A stretch of DNA of 64,000 nt from Heterocephalus glaber (taxonomy: Eukaryota > Chordata > Mammalia > Rodentia > Bathyergidae), in NCBI RefSeq assembly GCF_000247695.1, contig NW_004624801.1, positions 2,323,660-2,387,659 of the forward strand, given 5' to 3'. Under the pieces are notes generated by a model. That model was not told where the DNA came from and did no database searches. It saw only the letters and a list, made by a program, of their open reading frames with translations. A program made the position numbers and the translations under genes. This document shows positions 45,695 through 56,875 of this stretch, in pieces. The stretch's first letter is position 1. Each line of letters begins with the position of its first letter.

Positions 45695-47530
45695 TATGTG
45701 TATTTGCCAGCCCATTTAATTACATGCATACATGAATATACACACATATACATGTGCCTCTGAAATACGTATATCACATTTTGAAAGAGCAAAGTGGTCC
45801 TCAGAACCCACATGAACAGAGGGGAGCATAGATTTGGGGAAATGATGCTTTAAAATGCAGACCTCTTCCCTAAAATGCAGTCAGCACTCTCAACCCCAGA
45901 ACAGCACCCCCATAGAAAGCTGAGGAGTCACCAGTTCTCTGCGGGTCACGAAGGGCTAGGCTTATTTAGCAGGATGTTTGTCTTAGCGCTGGGACTCGGT
46001 GGGGAGGAGGGCAGCACCTGAAATCACGTCCCTCGTCCCAGTCTCCACAGGGTTCAGGGATGGCCCGTCTGACCTACAATCCCCTTGTGCCTACTGTCCC
46101 CTGGCTGTACTTGAACCTTTCTTTGTTTCTGGGAGGACTGGAGGGAAATGCTCCATTTAGGTGAAATTGGAAAATGAGTGAGCAAATTGCTAAACTTTAT
46201 TATCAAAGTTAATGAAAATGATGAACGGGAGTGGAGCCGTCTCCAGGCCGTGTCCAGAGAGGACTTTCTTCATCCCCATTTAGACACTGAGCTGGAGGTG
46301 CTGGCACTGGGCTCACAGCATGCCCAGGTTGGAAAGGACTTGAACTCTCAGCCTCACCGCACCTGACACAGGTAACCCTTCCAAACCACCCCAACAGGCC
46401 ACCATACAGCTTTCCTCCTGCAAGAAATAAGACATGAAGGCAAACATCGAGGCATTTGACTTTTTCTTTGGTCCTGTTTACGTAGCCCTGCCAGTTAAGT
46501 GTCCAAAGAATCTACTTGACATTCCTCAGTGCTCTGTCCAGGAAAACTCTTTAGGGAAAAATCTGATAGAAATACCTTGGAGCAGGATAAAGCCGATTTC
46601 TCCAGTATTTCTGAGAAATTCCAGTACAGTTGAGAACACAGAGTCTCCTCGCATACCCAGGATGCAAACTGATCCATCCTCCCTGCTGGAAGAATCTCAA
46701 CTGGCAAGTAACCTGCAGCCACTACACAATCCGAAGCTGACGAGACCCCCTGATCCACAGACAAGCAATTCATTTTCCCAATTGAACCAAGGATGAGCTG
46801 AACCAAGCAGTTCCACCTGTGGGTATTTAGATATCTGAAGACAGACAGAAATTAGTGGATTTAAGTAAAGAGAAAGCAGAGTCAGGTCTGGATCAGTATG
46901 GAGTTCGCAAAACCATGTACCCAATGTTATGGAGCTGCAGAAACTACGAGGAAATACGGCAAAGCAGTTTTGAAGAGGGATTGTGAAACACACATGGAGC
47001 AAAGAAAAATGAGAGACTGTTTGCTTGCTTCCCAGGCATGAGAGAGAGGCCAAGCCCAGGCCAGGAGACTCTCTAGGGTTTCTTCATGTAGAGGGATGAA
47101 GGGCACATATAACACACTCAAGGCATTAGTAATACAAGTTACATTAATAGTTCTAAATAAAATGGAAGAGTGAAATTGTGAACATTTCAGTATGTGATGT
47201 CACTATTCCAAGTTCATTCTGTACTTTCTCTGTCCTCAATGTGCCTGTCTGTGCTCAAGCTCTTGCCTGTTGTAGACTATAATGTATGAAGTACAGGGAC
47301 AATTCCAATTTGTCTTCTAACAGCATGATACAGAGCACAATGACATGTTTACACTTTGGGAGTTTGTGGGGTTTTCTTCTAGTATCGTATTTCAAAGATT
47401 CAATAGAATTTTACCAATTAAAGCAATACTTACCTCTAAAGCTTCGTGTACCTGCTAGAAAAAAACCCCTCAAAGTCTGTATATTCTAAGCATTCTAGCT
47501 CAAGCTGGTTGGATGGTTATATCCAAGTCT
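45695..47530. other. Non-coding stretch, no gene seen
   Basis: The 120-codon + frame at 46434-46796 has unremarkable composition, but it is opposed by a 103-codon reverse frame and has no domain or splice pair. No repeat recognised. Confidence 0.4.
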
Positions 47531-47539
47531 CCACCCTAC

Positions 47540-47940
47540 AGAATGGAAAAATAAGAAGCAATATTTGTACACAATGAGATCTCTTGCCAAAATGAGAATA
47601 AATAATCTGAGACTTTATGCAATAATCAAGTTGATTGCTGAGCAGAAGGAGCCCAACACAAAACCATACATACTGTGTGATTTCACTTAGATAAAATTCA
47701 GAAGTAAGTAACTGAACAGATGGTGTTAAAGGTTAGGGTGGAGGCTTCCCTCGGCAAGGAGAGAGGAGGAGTAGTTAGCTGGACAGGATCAGGAAAGGCT
47801 GTTCTCTAAGGTTCCGTTTCTTGGTCCAGGTGCTGGGTTCACAGGTGTGCTCTGTCCCTGAATTTTACCGAACTGCTCAGGTATGATTCAAGCACTTTTC
47901 TGTAGGTATATCAAAATACTTTTTAAACTGTAAGGAATTG
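47540..47940 (+). mobile_element. L1M 3' remnant
   Basis: ACCATACATACTGTGTGATTTC, CACTTAGATAAAATTCAGAAG, CTAAGGTTCCGTTTCTTGG and TTTAAACTGTAAGG fit the 3' end of an old L1M in sense. No frame remains. Confidence 0.6.
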
Positions 47941-47944
47941 AAGG

Positions 47945-48325
47945 CATAACTAAAGTAAAATTAAATCCAAAAGTCTAGTATATAGGAACCCATATGGATT
48001 TTACAAAGCACCTCTGAGGTTTATAACATTCTACCTCAGTATTGCTATAAAAATCAGAGGCAAAGAATGCTCTAGGGAGCTACCTACTTGAAATATTGCT
48101 TTAGAAAATTGTTCGTTCATGTCAGGTCAGGTTGTAAACTCTGCAGGAGGAGGTCATCCTGGACCCATCCTCTTTAGTGAGAAATAATTCATTATGACAT
48201 TGCTAATTTGGCTCTAACTACCTGAGGTTTTATAAAATTGGTGCAAATTTAAGACTAGAGGTGGAGCCGAAGCTCTTTGTTCTTCATTTCTTCCCCCCAA
48301 AATGTATTTTTAAATATAAAAGAGC
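47945..48325. other. Non-coding stretch, no gene seen
   Basis: AT-rich; nothing recognised. Confidence 0.4.
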
Positions 48326-48330
48326 TAACA

Positions 48331-48416
48331 CTGGGCCAGGGATTTAGCTCAGTGGTTTCGCCTCCTGCTGTGCAAGCGCAAGGACCAGAGTTCGATCCCC
48401 GGTACCAAAAAAAAAA
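48331..48416 (+). mobile_element. ID-type SINE, + orientation, young
   Basis: GGGATTTAGCTCAGTGGTTTCG and GAGTTCGATCCCCGGTACC with a pure A tail. The duplication AGCTAACA lies at 48323-48330 and 48417-48424. Confidence 0.95.
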
Positions 48417-48424
48417 AGCTAACA

Positions 48425-49190
48425 TTAATTTTAGTAAAATAATATTAATTACAGTGCTTCTTTTTTTTATAAACAATAACCTGCATATGATTTCTTTTTT
48501 TCTTTCTTAATAAATATTGGCCCACTTTTTCCACAGCCATCCCCTGAACAGCACTAAGTCCAACCAAACCCTCAACTGTGAAGAAATACACAAGCCCAGA
48601 GCAACACCTGGCTTACATGAGCTCCCTCTCAAAGATCTGAATCAATGTGCTACCTATGCATGTATGCAAATAACAAATGCACAGAAGCTTGCATAAGCCT
48701 ATTTTGAGCCTCTTTCATGGCAACAAAGGACTTTCATAGACAATCAATTATCTCTAAAAGCATTTTGTCAGAATTTTCATTATCCGATCCTTTTTTTTTT
48801 TCAAAAGTACATTTTAAGTGTCTAAAGCCTTAGAAGGTGGATTCTCCTCTATGAATATTAACCTTTTTTCTGCCTGTTAAAGCCAAATTTCTTTAAAGAA
48901 AAAAAAAAAAAACAGATTGGCTCTCACAATTCATTGAGTGGAGAATTTTTTTTCAGTTTGAAGTGTTAATTGTGCCCAAGGCAGCTTAACTCAGAAATCA
49001 CTGCCAGCCACCTCTCCACCCGTGGTCCCCTGGGGAGAGCACAGTGGGTACCGCACCTGCTCTGCGGAGCTGCAGTGAGGCAGGAAGGCACGACGCAGCT
49101 CCTCTGCTCCAGGTGAGAGGAGGTAACCGTAGCCCAAGTGTCCTCAAATTCCAGTGCGAAGAGGACCACCAGGACCACTTTTTAAAATAA
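48425..49190. other. AT-rich non-coding stretch
   Basis: Homopolymer T and A runs at about 48790-48800 and 48899-48912. No gene seen. Confidence 0.45.
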
Positions 49191-49200
49191 AGGGTCCCAG

Positions 49201-49275
49201 GGCCGGGGATTTAGCTCAGTGGTTTCGCTGCCTGCTGCGCATGCGCAAGGACCTGAGTTTGATCCCTGGTACCAA

Positions 49276-49314
<39 letters not shown>

Positions 49315-49326
49315 AATAAAATAAAA
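49201..49326 (+). mobile_element. ID-type SINE with (TAAA)n-type tail
   Basis: GGCCGGGGATTTAGCTCAGTGG and GAGTTTGATCCCTGGTACC, then an expanded (ATAA)n tail at about 49275-49325. The duplication GGTCCCAG lies at 49193-49200 and 49327-49334. The tail has evolved into a microsatellite. Confidence 0.95.
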
Positions 49327-49339
49327 GGTCCCAGGCAGG

Positions 49340-51290
49340 GCCTTACCCCCAGATAAGTGACAGCGTTGCTAATAGATGATCGACATATGACACTGGTATA
49401 TGTATATATCCCTTGAGTTTTACATGTATCAAACAAGGAGGGTCAGGTGCCTTCAAGATCCCTCTATTCCCGATTCCCCTCGCTCCTCAACCCCAGTCTA
49501 AGCCCCCAGCCCAAGGTGGGAATGGATAGGGTCCCCAAGCAGTACTTTTCCAAGCTTAATTGGAACTCATGTGGCTTTTTTGTTCTTTCTTTTTGAATGG
49601 TACTTTTGGTTCAGAGGCCTCCTTATTTAAGCTAGAAGGGAGTCATGTTCAGCAATGGTGAGGGTATGCAGATTTCTGGGAGCAGAGGAAGAGGAAAATG
49701 AAAAGCTATTGCTACATTTCCCAGATGGGAGTGACCTTAGCCAAGATGTTGAAAAGGTAATATAGGGAGGATTGCTTGACAACCACACCCCACCCGCTTT
49801 CCTTTCCGCATTTTTCTCTCTCCTAAGGTCCTTCCTCTGATATATTAGTTTTTTTACTCTTCATTTAGCTCCTCCTAGAAATCCAGTTCTCATTAACCAA
49901 GGCAGCTAAGATGTAAGAGAGAGGCATACTGATAGAATTTGTTTGTGCTAAAATGTGAATGACTGACAGGTGGGCAATACAGTATCCGAGTAGCACTCAC
50001 AGGTGATCACATGCCAATTCTTCACCTTCTCCTGGGAGAAGGAGCCTTCAGCCATGTACCTGAGAGAGGCCCTAGTTCTCATCTTAAAGTCAGCCCGCCC
50101 CTTTAGAAGCCATGCCCCTCCTCTTGTCTTACTGACTTATCCCCTATTCCAAACCAGAGTCAGCCACACCCCAATTTGAACTCTTCCTAGCAATAACATT
50201 GCACCACTGCAACACAACCTTGTCAACCATTACCTCCAAACACATGAGGCCTCGACCATGTCTGTCCATAAAACACTGATTCCTTTGCTTTTTTTTCCCG
50301 CTGGTTCCTGAGCACATTGTAGGCTACTTGACTTCCAAACTCTGCACCTGTTATATTAGCAAACAGCACATTGCAGCTGCCAGGCATTGTCCTGGCTCCA
50401 TGTAGCCAAGTCCTACAGACAGACGCACCTGGGAAGGACTCAAAGGAGCGCTTGCTACCGCGAATCTGGGCAGAGGAGTCTCCATCCTCCGTGTCAGGGA
50501 TTCCTTTGCCTTCAGTCTCCATCTCCCACAAGGCATGGTGCTGATAAAGCTGCACGGAGGACAAATGGAAAGTTCTGGTGGAATGAACCCAGTGCCCCTG
50601 TACCAGTCCAGGAAGGATGCAATATGCACCTTGCAGACTAACCGGACACTGAAGAGAGGTCTTGGCCTGAGAGTCCAGCTGCAAGCTTCTCTCCTCAGTG
50701 TTACTGCATTTGACCACCAGCTATGGAGCTCTGTCTCCCAACCCCAGTTACGATGGGGTGCACTGGCTGGGGGCAGGGTAACAAGAGTGATCTGCAGACA
50801 AATCCCATCATCTGGGACCTTCTAGGTTTAGAAGGGAGGGACAGCATACTCTACAGTCACTTGTACTTTGGATAAAAATTGATGGAAGAGGTGCAGAAAA
50901 GATACAGGAAGTCAGAGACACAGCCCGAGATGTTTCATAAAGTCCTGGGGCTCCTTTCTGCAGGAAGCCACCCAGGAAAGTGTGGGGCCAGGTGGAAGGC
51001 ACACAAGAGGCAAAGAGCAGAGAAAGGGTGTTCTCCTAGACTGGGTGCAGGAGAGAAGGGAACCCTGATCCTCCAGGCGAGAAGGGGGTGCCTACAGGGC
51101 TGGAAGCTGGTCGGGGGAGAGGGCCACAGTCACAGGTGGGTTTCCAAAGCCGCGAGGACCATGGAGCACAGCGCAGAGGCAGGTCCTAAGGAATGTGCCC
51201 CCTTTTCCTGGCTCCTGGGGGACTCCCAGGCATTCTTTCTAACAAGAGACCCGCCTGCCAGCCAGCAGATGTGGCCCATGAATAAACATC
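49340..51290. other. Non-coding stretch, no gene seen
   Basis: The 164-codon reverse frame at 50223-50717 and the 145-codon + frame at 50879-51316 lack domains, conserved motifs and splice sites. Confidence 0.4.
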
Positions 51291-51546
51291 CCTGCGGTCT
51301 GGGGGCGGGGGAATAATAAATATGAAGAAAGTGGTGGCCTGCCTCTCCGTGTCCCCCGCCCCTGCTCCCTGGGCAGCAGACACACTCCCCTGAAGGGGCG
51401 GACTCAGTGCCCCTGCTGGCCGGCCGCACATTAATCCGGTGGATTTGGCCATCTCGTGACATAGCCAATCAGTTCGAGGGAGGGGACGGCAGGAACGCCT
51501 CTCCTTTCACGCCACAAAAGGATTTTCGTCCCTTGAGAGCACAATG

Positions 51547-51566
51547 AAAAAAAAAAAAAAAAAAAA
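51547..51566 (+). repeat. A20 homopolymer
   Basis: Twenty uninterrupted A, without a SINE body or target duplication beside it. Confidence 0.95.
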
Positions 51567-51954
51567 GCCAATCAAGGCGGGATCAGCTGTGGGCTGGTCG
51601 CTGCAGATCTGTCTCTCCCAGAGGGGGGTGGGGGGCACATATTGGTCCGTGTGGGAAACCCACAACCTCAGCTTCTCACACATTGTTCTCCTCCTCTTCA
51701 ACGGCACCCCCTCCCCACCAGCCCTCCCCTCCCCTCTCCCCTCCCCAAAGCCGTTAATGCCACAAAAGATACTTTCCCCATTGTGCCCCAGACAGCTGAG
51801 AGGTCCAAGTTAGCCATACACAGCTCTGTGTCCTCCCCGGGGAGAAAGGGGATGGACTGTCCACAAGAGGAGTGGGGTGCTTATCATACAAAGGAATTAA
51901 ACCCCTTGGGCGCTCTGGCCTATCTAGATGCGGGGGTTCAATAGGTGACATTTT

Positions 51955-51969
51955 CATTAGGTGCTAATG
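51955..51969. promoter_or_regulatory. Homeodomain-type palindrome (candidate)
   Basis: CATTAG-GTG-CTAATG is a perfect inverted repeat with two ATTA/TAAT cores. Paired-type or Nkx/Antp-class homeodomains could bind as a dimer; this is inferred. Confidence 0.35.
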
Positions 51970-52144
51970 GCAGGGGGGTGGCAAGGACCAGGCATTGTCA
52001 TGCAGAAGCATCCCCCCAAGGGGAGGTCAGGGCAGGTGGGGTGAGAGGTTGGGGAGCAAACCTGCATCAAAACTTGGGAAGGAGGGGGGCATGGGCTGGC
52101 CAGGCAGCATTGTTGGTGTGCAAGCCCCTCAATGGGAAAAGTCA

Positions 52145-52164
52145 TGTTTGCTCTGAAGCAAACA
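52145..52164. promoter_or_regulatory. Inverted forkhead (FOX) site pair (candidate)
   Basis: TGTTTGCT at 52145-52152 and AGCAAACA at 52157-52164 are exact reverse complements, 4 bases apart. Each contains TGTTTGC, a consensus forkhead site. Confidence 0.45.
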
Positions 52165-52404
52165 AGTTGAAATTGTTGGGGAGGGGAAGGGCTGGTGGGT
52201 GGCCGGGGACAGAGCTTGTGACGAGTCTAGCAGGACCCTCCCCATCACCAGCTCTGCTCAGGGTTGTGAGGATAAATGGGAGACTCTGGTCTGCCTCCGG
52301 AAGGCAATGTGGAGGAAGGGAAGGCACAGGATGGGGAGAACCAGTGTCTGTCACCTGTGGCTGGGGTGGCCTGGGGCACCCGTGGGACACTGAAGGCTGA
52401 AGTT

Positions 52405-53595
52405 TCTTAGTGATGCAAAATAGAGATGAAAGCTACCTGTTGGATTCTTCTCAGATGTCAATACCTGGCAGAAATGAGGTGCTGGGAAAGGAGAAAGTCT
52501 TCATGCTTTGCGCCTCCCCTCACCAAAAAGAAATTTTACAAAGCATAAAAGGAGAGTCTAAGATTTGATACAGTGGGCTAACAGCACCTTCAGTCTTCGA
52601 AGCTCATCACTGTACTTCTAGGTAATATCCCAGCTTCCTCAACCTGTGAAACAAATACCTCTCATTCTCAGTTTAGTTCCTTCCAAGCTCAGTTCGGTAG
52701 AATCCTCTTCTGACTTTGACTCCAGTCTTTCCAGTCTCCACCCTCCTTCAAGCCCTGAAATTGCACATCAGCGAGTTAACAGGGAAACACATGGTTTTGC
52801 TTTGATTCCCCTGCTTTTATTAACACGCTGTTCTGAGGATGCTACTGCTACTCTGTGACCGATATCAAACAGCACATCACCAGGATGTGTCCCCATGGTG
52901 TGGACAAGTGTCATGAGAATGGCAGGTGCCCAGTAAGGGTGAGCCCAAAGTGGGAGGAGGCTTTGCTGATCATCAGGACAGAGGATGTGATTCTCCATCA
53001 TTCCTCAATGTGCTGGGGATTCCAGAAACTCAAAATTAACCAGAGAGCCAGATAACAAGCAGAGGCACCAAAAGCAGTGGATAAATAATTGACACCCAGG
53101 AATAAAAGACATCTCTAACCCTTTCTGTACAGCAAATAGAATGGAAATACTGACAGAGCAAATTCAGCCAAGGCAGTTTGCATTTTCCTATTTACCTTGA
53201 TATTTTGCCTGCAAGGGGGGCAGGGTGGCGCTGGCACCCTCTCCCTGCATGGCCACTCACTGCCACAGCAAGTGCCAGTCCCCGCCACAGCAAGTGCCAG
53301 TCCCCAGGACAGACCTCTGCACACAGTGGTCCCCAAGGAGGAGCAATGGCCTCCGAGGACCTTCCAGCTTCCGCAAGACTGCTCTTCTACCAGACAGTGA
53401 GTGCCGGGCCAAGCTCATTTTCTCCAAGCCTTCTGCAATAAAGTACTTCCCAAGCACAGGTGGCTTAGCTCACAAGGGCATCCAGAGAAAGCCTAGAAAA
53501 AGGACCATTTTCCAGAGCCATTGCCTAGGCACCGCTTATCTAGAAAAAAATTAGTGGAGGCATTATATGTGGACTTAGTGGGTAATTTTGTTTTT
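52405..53595. other. Non-coding stretch with a 22-bp duplication
   Basis: Unique-looking. It contains the tandem duplication at 53262-53305. The 109- and 87-codon frames crossing that duplication are not recognised proteins. Confidence 0.4.
53262..53305 (+). repeat. Perfect 22-bp tandem duplication
   Basis: The unit starts GCCACAGCAAG and ends CAGTCCCC. Copies at 53262-53283 and 53284-53305 are identical, implying a recent slip. Confidence 0.95.
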
Positions 53596-53598
53596 ATG

Positions 53599-53763
53599 TT
53601 ACTGGGGATTGAACCCAGGGCCTTCACACTGAGCTACATTCCCCAGCCCCTTTTTGAACTTTTTAATTTTGAGCCAGAGTCTGGCGAGGTTGCCTGTTGC
53701 CCAGACTGGGCTGGAACTCAGGATTCTCCTGCCTCAGCTTCCCAGAGAGCCAGGATTACAGGC
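53599..53763 (-). mobile_element. B1-dID-type dimeric SINE, reverse orientation
   Basis: ACTGGGGATTGAACCCAGGG and ACACTGAGCTACATTCCCCAG form the ID half. AGACTGGGCTGGAACTCAGG and CCTGCCTCAGCTTCCCAGAG..CAGGATTACAGGC form the B1 half. Confidence 0.8.
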
Positions 53764-53769
53764 AATTGT

Positions 53770-54675
53770 TTCTTCAACTCTTCAGCTGGCTGAGAAGGGC
53801 TAGCTTGGTGGTAGCAGCAACATTAGTCTTGCCAGGTCAGTGGTTCCTTTCTCTGGTCATTTCCACTTCACAGAAAGCAGTTTCAGAACTGGAAGTCCAC
53901 TTAGAAGGCTCTTCAGAGAGAAATAATCTACTCACCTGGAGCATCTCCAGAAAAGAAAAAGAATTATGCTCCAATCCAGGCACCATTCTGACAAATAACC
54001 CAGGGCTTGATATCAAAATCTAATAAACTCTCTCTTATCAGCATCAAATCTCCTGTGTAATTTTTTGTCTCTTACTGAGAATGTCAACTTGCAAATGCAA
54101 GGAGCCAGAGAAAGCCTGGTCTTCCCTAGGGCAAAGGAGGTTTCTAACTTCAACCTGGACTCTTTTCTTTCCCTTTTTTTTCTTTTCCCGTTTGGGAAAA
54201 GAGTAGAAGAGACAAGGCCTCTACCCACTGGTCAATAAAATTAGAATTCAAATCTTTCCAGGTGCAGTGACAGGTCCTTTAAGAGGAAACGGCTTCCCTG
54301 AAGCCAACAGTGCCCAGAAATTACAACCGGTTTCAGCAATTAAGAGAAGTAAAACATTAAAAAGCATGAGGCAAAGTACATTTGCATGCTAATAGCCCCT
54401 TCTGTAGTGCTGGGAGGCTGTGTTTTATAACAAAGCAGATAACTTTCCCACTATAGCAATATTAACCCTTGGGATCTCACTTCTGTTCCTTGCCCCTGGT
54501 TTTAATGGCTGGAATTTGCCTGGCCATTGTGGGGAAAACATGGGTTAATGCCACATACCAACCCATCCACTGTGGCTTGATTCTCCTTGACTTCAGTTTT
54601 GAATGTCTCTCAGGATAGTGAGAGGAGGGTGGAAAGACTCACCAGTGGGAGACCAAGAAAAAAAATTTGCTAGAA
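53770..54675. other. Non-coding stretch, possible conserved element
   Basis: An exact octamer ATTTGCAT at 54380-54387 runs into GCTAAT. A 9-bp perfect stem TCTTTTCCC/GGGAAAAGA with a GTTT loop lies at 54181-54202. The part at 54240-54560 looks unique and not low-complexity. Confidence 0.4.
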
Positions 54676-54679
54676 AATA

Positions 54680-54840
54680 CATCAGAATGGGCTGGGCAGT
54701 GTTTGGTGTCAAATGAGCCTTGGATTTGAATCTGGTTTTACCACTTCCCAGTGGGGTGACCTTGGGTAAGTTATTGAAGTCTTTGGAGTACCAGTTTGCT
54801 TAACTAATAAGGTGGAAGGAAGGTAAATGAAGCACTGAGG
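54680..54840 (+). mobile_element. MIR SINE
   Basis: GGATTTGAATCTGGTTTTACC, GTGACCTTGGGTAAGTTATTG and AGTACCAGTTTGCTTAAC. Confidence 0.75.
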
Positions 54841-54844
54841 GTAA

Positions 54845-55110
54845 CATTTCTACACACCTCGTAGCTACAATGGTTACTGTGGTGTTGTTACAGCAGGTGG
54901 CATTTATGGTGTTCCAGGAGGAACCTTTTGAAGAACCTTTGGGTACAATGCTGTGAAAAATTGCTATGGCTTTGTTAGAGACTCGAGGCAATTACTTTTG
55001 CCCCATAGGAAAATTAATCTCGGAATAAGAGCAGATAATGTAGAGAGACTCTCTTTATGCCGCCCAGGGTGGAGGTCCCCCAAAATTTTGGACTCCACCA
55101 AAGATGGCAA
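54845..55110. other. Non-coding stretch, no gene seen
   Basis: Nothing recognised. Confidence 0.35.
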
Positions 55111-55123
55111 TCCAAATACACAG

Positions 55124-55235
55124 CAGGGGCCAGGGATTTAGCTCAGTGGTTCCACCGCCTGCCTCGCCTCGCAAAAGCGAGGTCCAGAGTTCGATCTCTG
55201 GTACCAAAAAAACAAAGCAAAACAAAACAAAAAAC
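55124..55235 (+). mobile_element. ID-type SINE, + orientation, with altered stem
   Basis: A box GGGATTTAGCTCAGTGG, B box GAGTTCGATCTCTGGTACC and an A/C-rich tail. A perfect 12-bp duplication, CCAAATACACAG, lies at 55112-55123 and 55236-55247. Between the boxes it carries an extra CCTCGC-AAAA-GCGAGG stem at 55167-55182. Confidence 0.95.
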
Positions 55236-55319
55236 CCAAATACACAGTGGGTTTAAGGCAGTCCTTAGAAACCAGGAGAACATTCTCAACCCCTACGCTG
55301 AAAGAAGGCAGGATACCAC

Positions 55320-55495
55320 AGAGCTTCAGTTTTGAGATCCACTTCCTTTGACTTTACCCAACTGTGTTGCTTTGGACAAACTTCTGAACCTCTCTGGGCC
55401 TCAGTTTTTTCATTGTAAAATGGAGATAATGGAATGTCATACACCTGGGGAATGGGTCCAATACATAAGCACTTAATCTATGCCAATTAAGAATA
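55320..55495 (+). mobile_element. MIR SINE
   Basis: TGGACAAACTTCTGAACCTC, CTGGGCCTCAGTTTTTTCATTG, AAATGGAGATAATGG and ATAAGCACTTAATC. Confidence 0.8.
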
Positions 55496-55499
55496 TTTC

Positions 55500-56200
55500 T
55501 TTCCTCATTTCTCTTTTAAATATCCAATTCCCCTCCTTGTGCCCTATCACACAATGAGGAGGTGATGCCCCAAACATGGCTTGTGTCACACCAGAGTCCA
55601 GTAAAAACAAGGAAGGAGAAACTTCCAGCTGTGTACCAGTGTCCTCGGAGTTTACCACCGCTCTCCGGTGGATGGACAAGAGGGCCCAGGAAGGAAACAG
55701 GTGATCCTCAAGGGCTGGCCACATATTAATCTGTCGCTCACAGGTGGGCAGCAGAGCACGCCTTCCGGCAGCGGGCTCCCCTTTCACATCCGCACTGCCC
55801 TGGCTGGCACTTCGACACTGGCTGTGACTCGCCTTGTATCTTCTGCTCCTGATTCACTTCTGAATGACTTTCTGGGAAAGAGGGAATCCAGAGACTGGAA
55901 GTAGACCAGCAGACCAGGGAGGGCAAGGAGACAGCTCTCCAGCTCTGCAGAGTACCTGCTCTGTTAACAAGGTGTACTTTCCTCCCAGGTGGATGGCTCT
56001 CAGCCTCAGAGTCACATAGAGAACATTCAAAATAATAACAATAATACTAAACAACAGTGAAGTACGTGGGCATTCTGCCCTCATGGATTGTGATTGTGTT
56101 TTTCTGATCTGAGCGTAATACATGGTCATTTTCACACTGCGCGTCTATGATTCTGACGTCGCCTGGCTTGAGTACCGCTTACTTTCCAGGATGTGTTTGT
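55500..56200. other. Non-coding stretch, no gene seen
   Basis: Opposed frames of up to 104 codons without domains. Confidence 0.4.
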
Positions 56201-56207
56201 TCGACAC

Positions 56208-56345
56208 AGCAGTGCTGTCCATTTTGGGCTGCACATTAGGATTATCTGGAGAATCTTTTAAAAATAACTGAAGCCCATGACCCTCTCCAATAATTTCTGA
56301 TTTCATTCACTTGAAGCAGAGTGCAGGCATCAAAGGCAGACCTCC
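56208..56345 (+). mobile_element. MER5A-like hAT-Charlie remnant
   Basis: GGGCTGCACATTAGGATTATC, CTGGAGAATCTTTTAAAAATAAC, ATTTCTGATTTCATTCAC and GTGCAGGCATCAAAGG match MER5A order. It is non-autonomous. Confidence 0.75.
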
Positions 56346-56499
56346 CCAAGCTCCTAATTCCACACATACCAGGTAACTCACTGCAACATCATTTGTAACA
56401 GCAAAGAGGCTATCCAAGTGCCTGTCTGTCAGAGGTTGATAAAATAAGCTCTGGTCCAATGTGGACTTAGAATTGTGTGCATCTGTTACAAATAATGAG

Positions 56500-56574
56500 C
56501 TGGGCTGGGGATGTTGTTCAGTAGTAGAGTGCTTGCCTGGCACGTGCGAGGTCTTAGGTTCTATCCCTAGGACC
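56500..56574 (+). mobile_element. Older ID-type SINE, + orientation
   Basis: GGGCTGGGGATGTTGTTCAG, TAGAGTGCTTGCCTGGCACG and GGTTCTATCCCTAGGACC. The possible duplication ACAAATA lies at 56488-56494 and 56575-56581. Classical-ID subtype. Confidence 0.8.
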
Positions 56575-56749
56575 ACAAATACTGAAAACCAGAAAAAGAA
56601 AGCCACCAATATTGAAAGATCTCTAGGACCTATGAAAATAAGCAAAAAGCAGAAGAGCATCTGTGGGGTAATATTGCTTGTGTAAGAAAAAAGGGAGAAC
56701 ACCAAACAGAAATTTTCTTACTGCTTATATTTACACAAAGAAATGTTAG

Positions 56750-56875
56750 GCCTGCATTCCCAGTAGTCCGTGTGGCTTAGCAAGTCCTTATCTCAAAATT
56801 AAAATAATTTTTAAAAGGGCTGGGGATGTAGCCCAGGTCCTGGGTTCAATCCCCAGTACTGAAGAAAGGAAGGGG
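56750..56875 (+). mobile_element. B1-dID-type dimer, + orientation, internally deleted
   Basis: A short B1-like piece (CCTGCATTCCCAGTAG, GGCTTAGCAAGTCC) precedes an ID half, GGGCTGGGGATGTAGCCCAGG, that jumps to CTGGGTTCAATCCCCAGTAC. The stem region between the boxes is lost. Confidence 0.6.

Larger units (their letters stand above)
51290..52400. promoter_or_regulatory. Repeat-free GC/G-rich block, candidate enhancer or promoter
   Basis: No interspersed repeat is recognisable in about 1.1 kb. There are two CCAAT boxes in NF-Y context (51465-51469 and 51568-51572) flanking an A20 run at 51547-51566. There is also a homeodomain-type palindrome at 51955-51969 and a forkhead-type palindrome at 52145-52164. 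Several CpGs remain around 51400-51500. No TATA element, exon or recognisable product is found, so an enhancer is as likely as a promoter. Confidence 0.4.

Noticed and set aside
46434..46796. 120-codon + frame
   Set aside because: Reads plausibly, but there is an opposed 103-codon frame and no splice or start context.
50223..50717. 164-codon reverse frame
   Set aside because: Overlapped by frames on both strands and without any recognisable motif.
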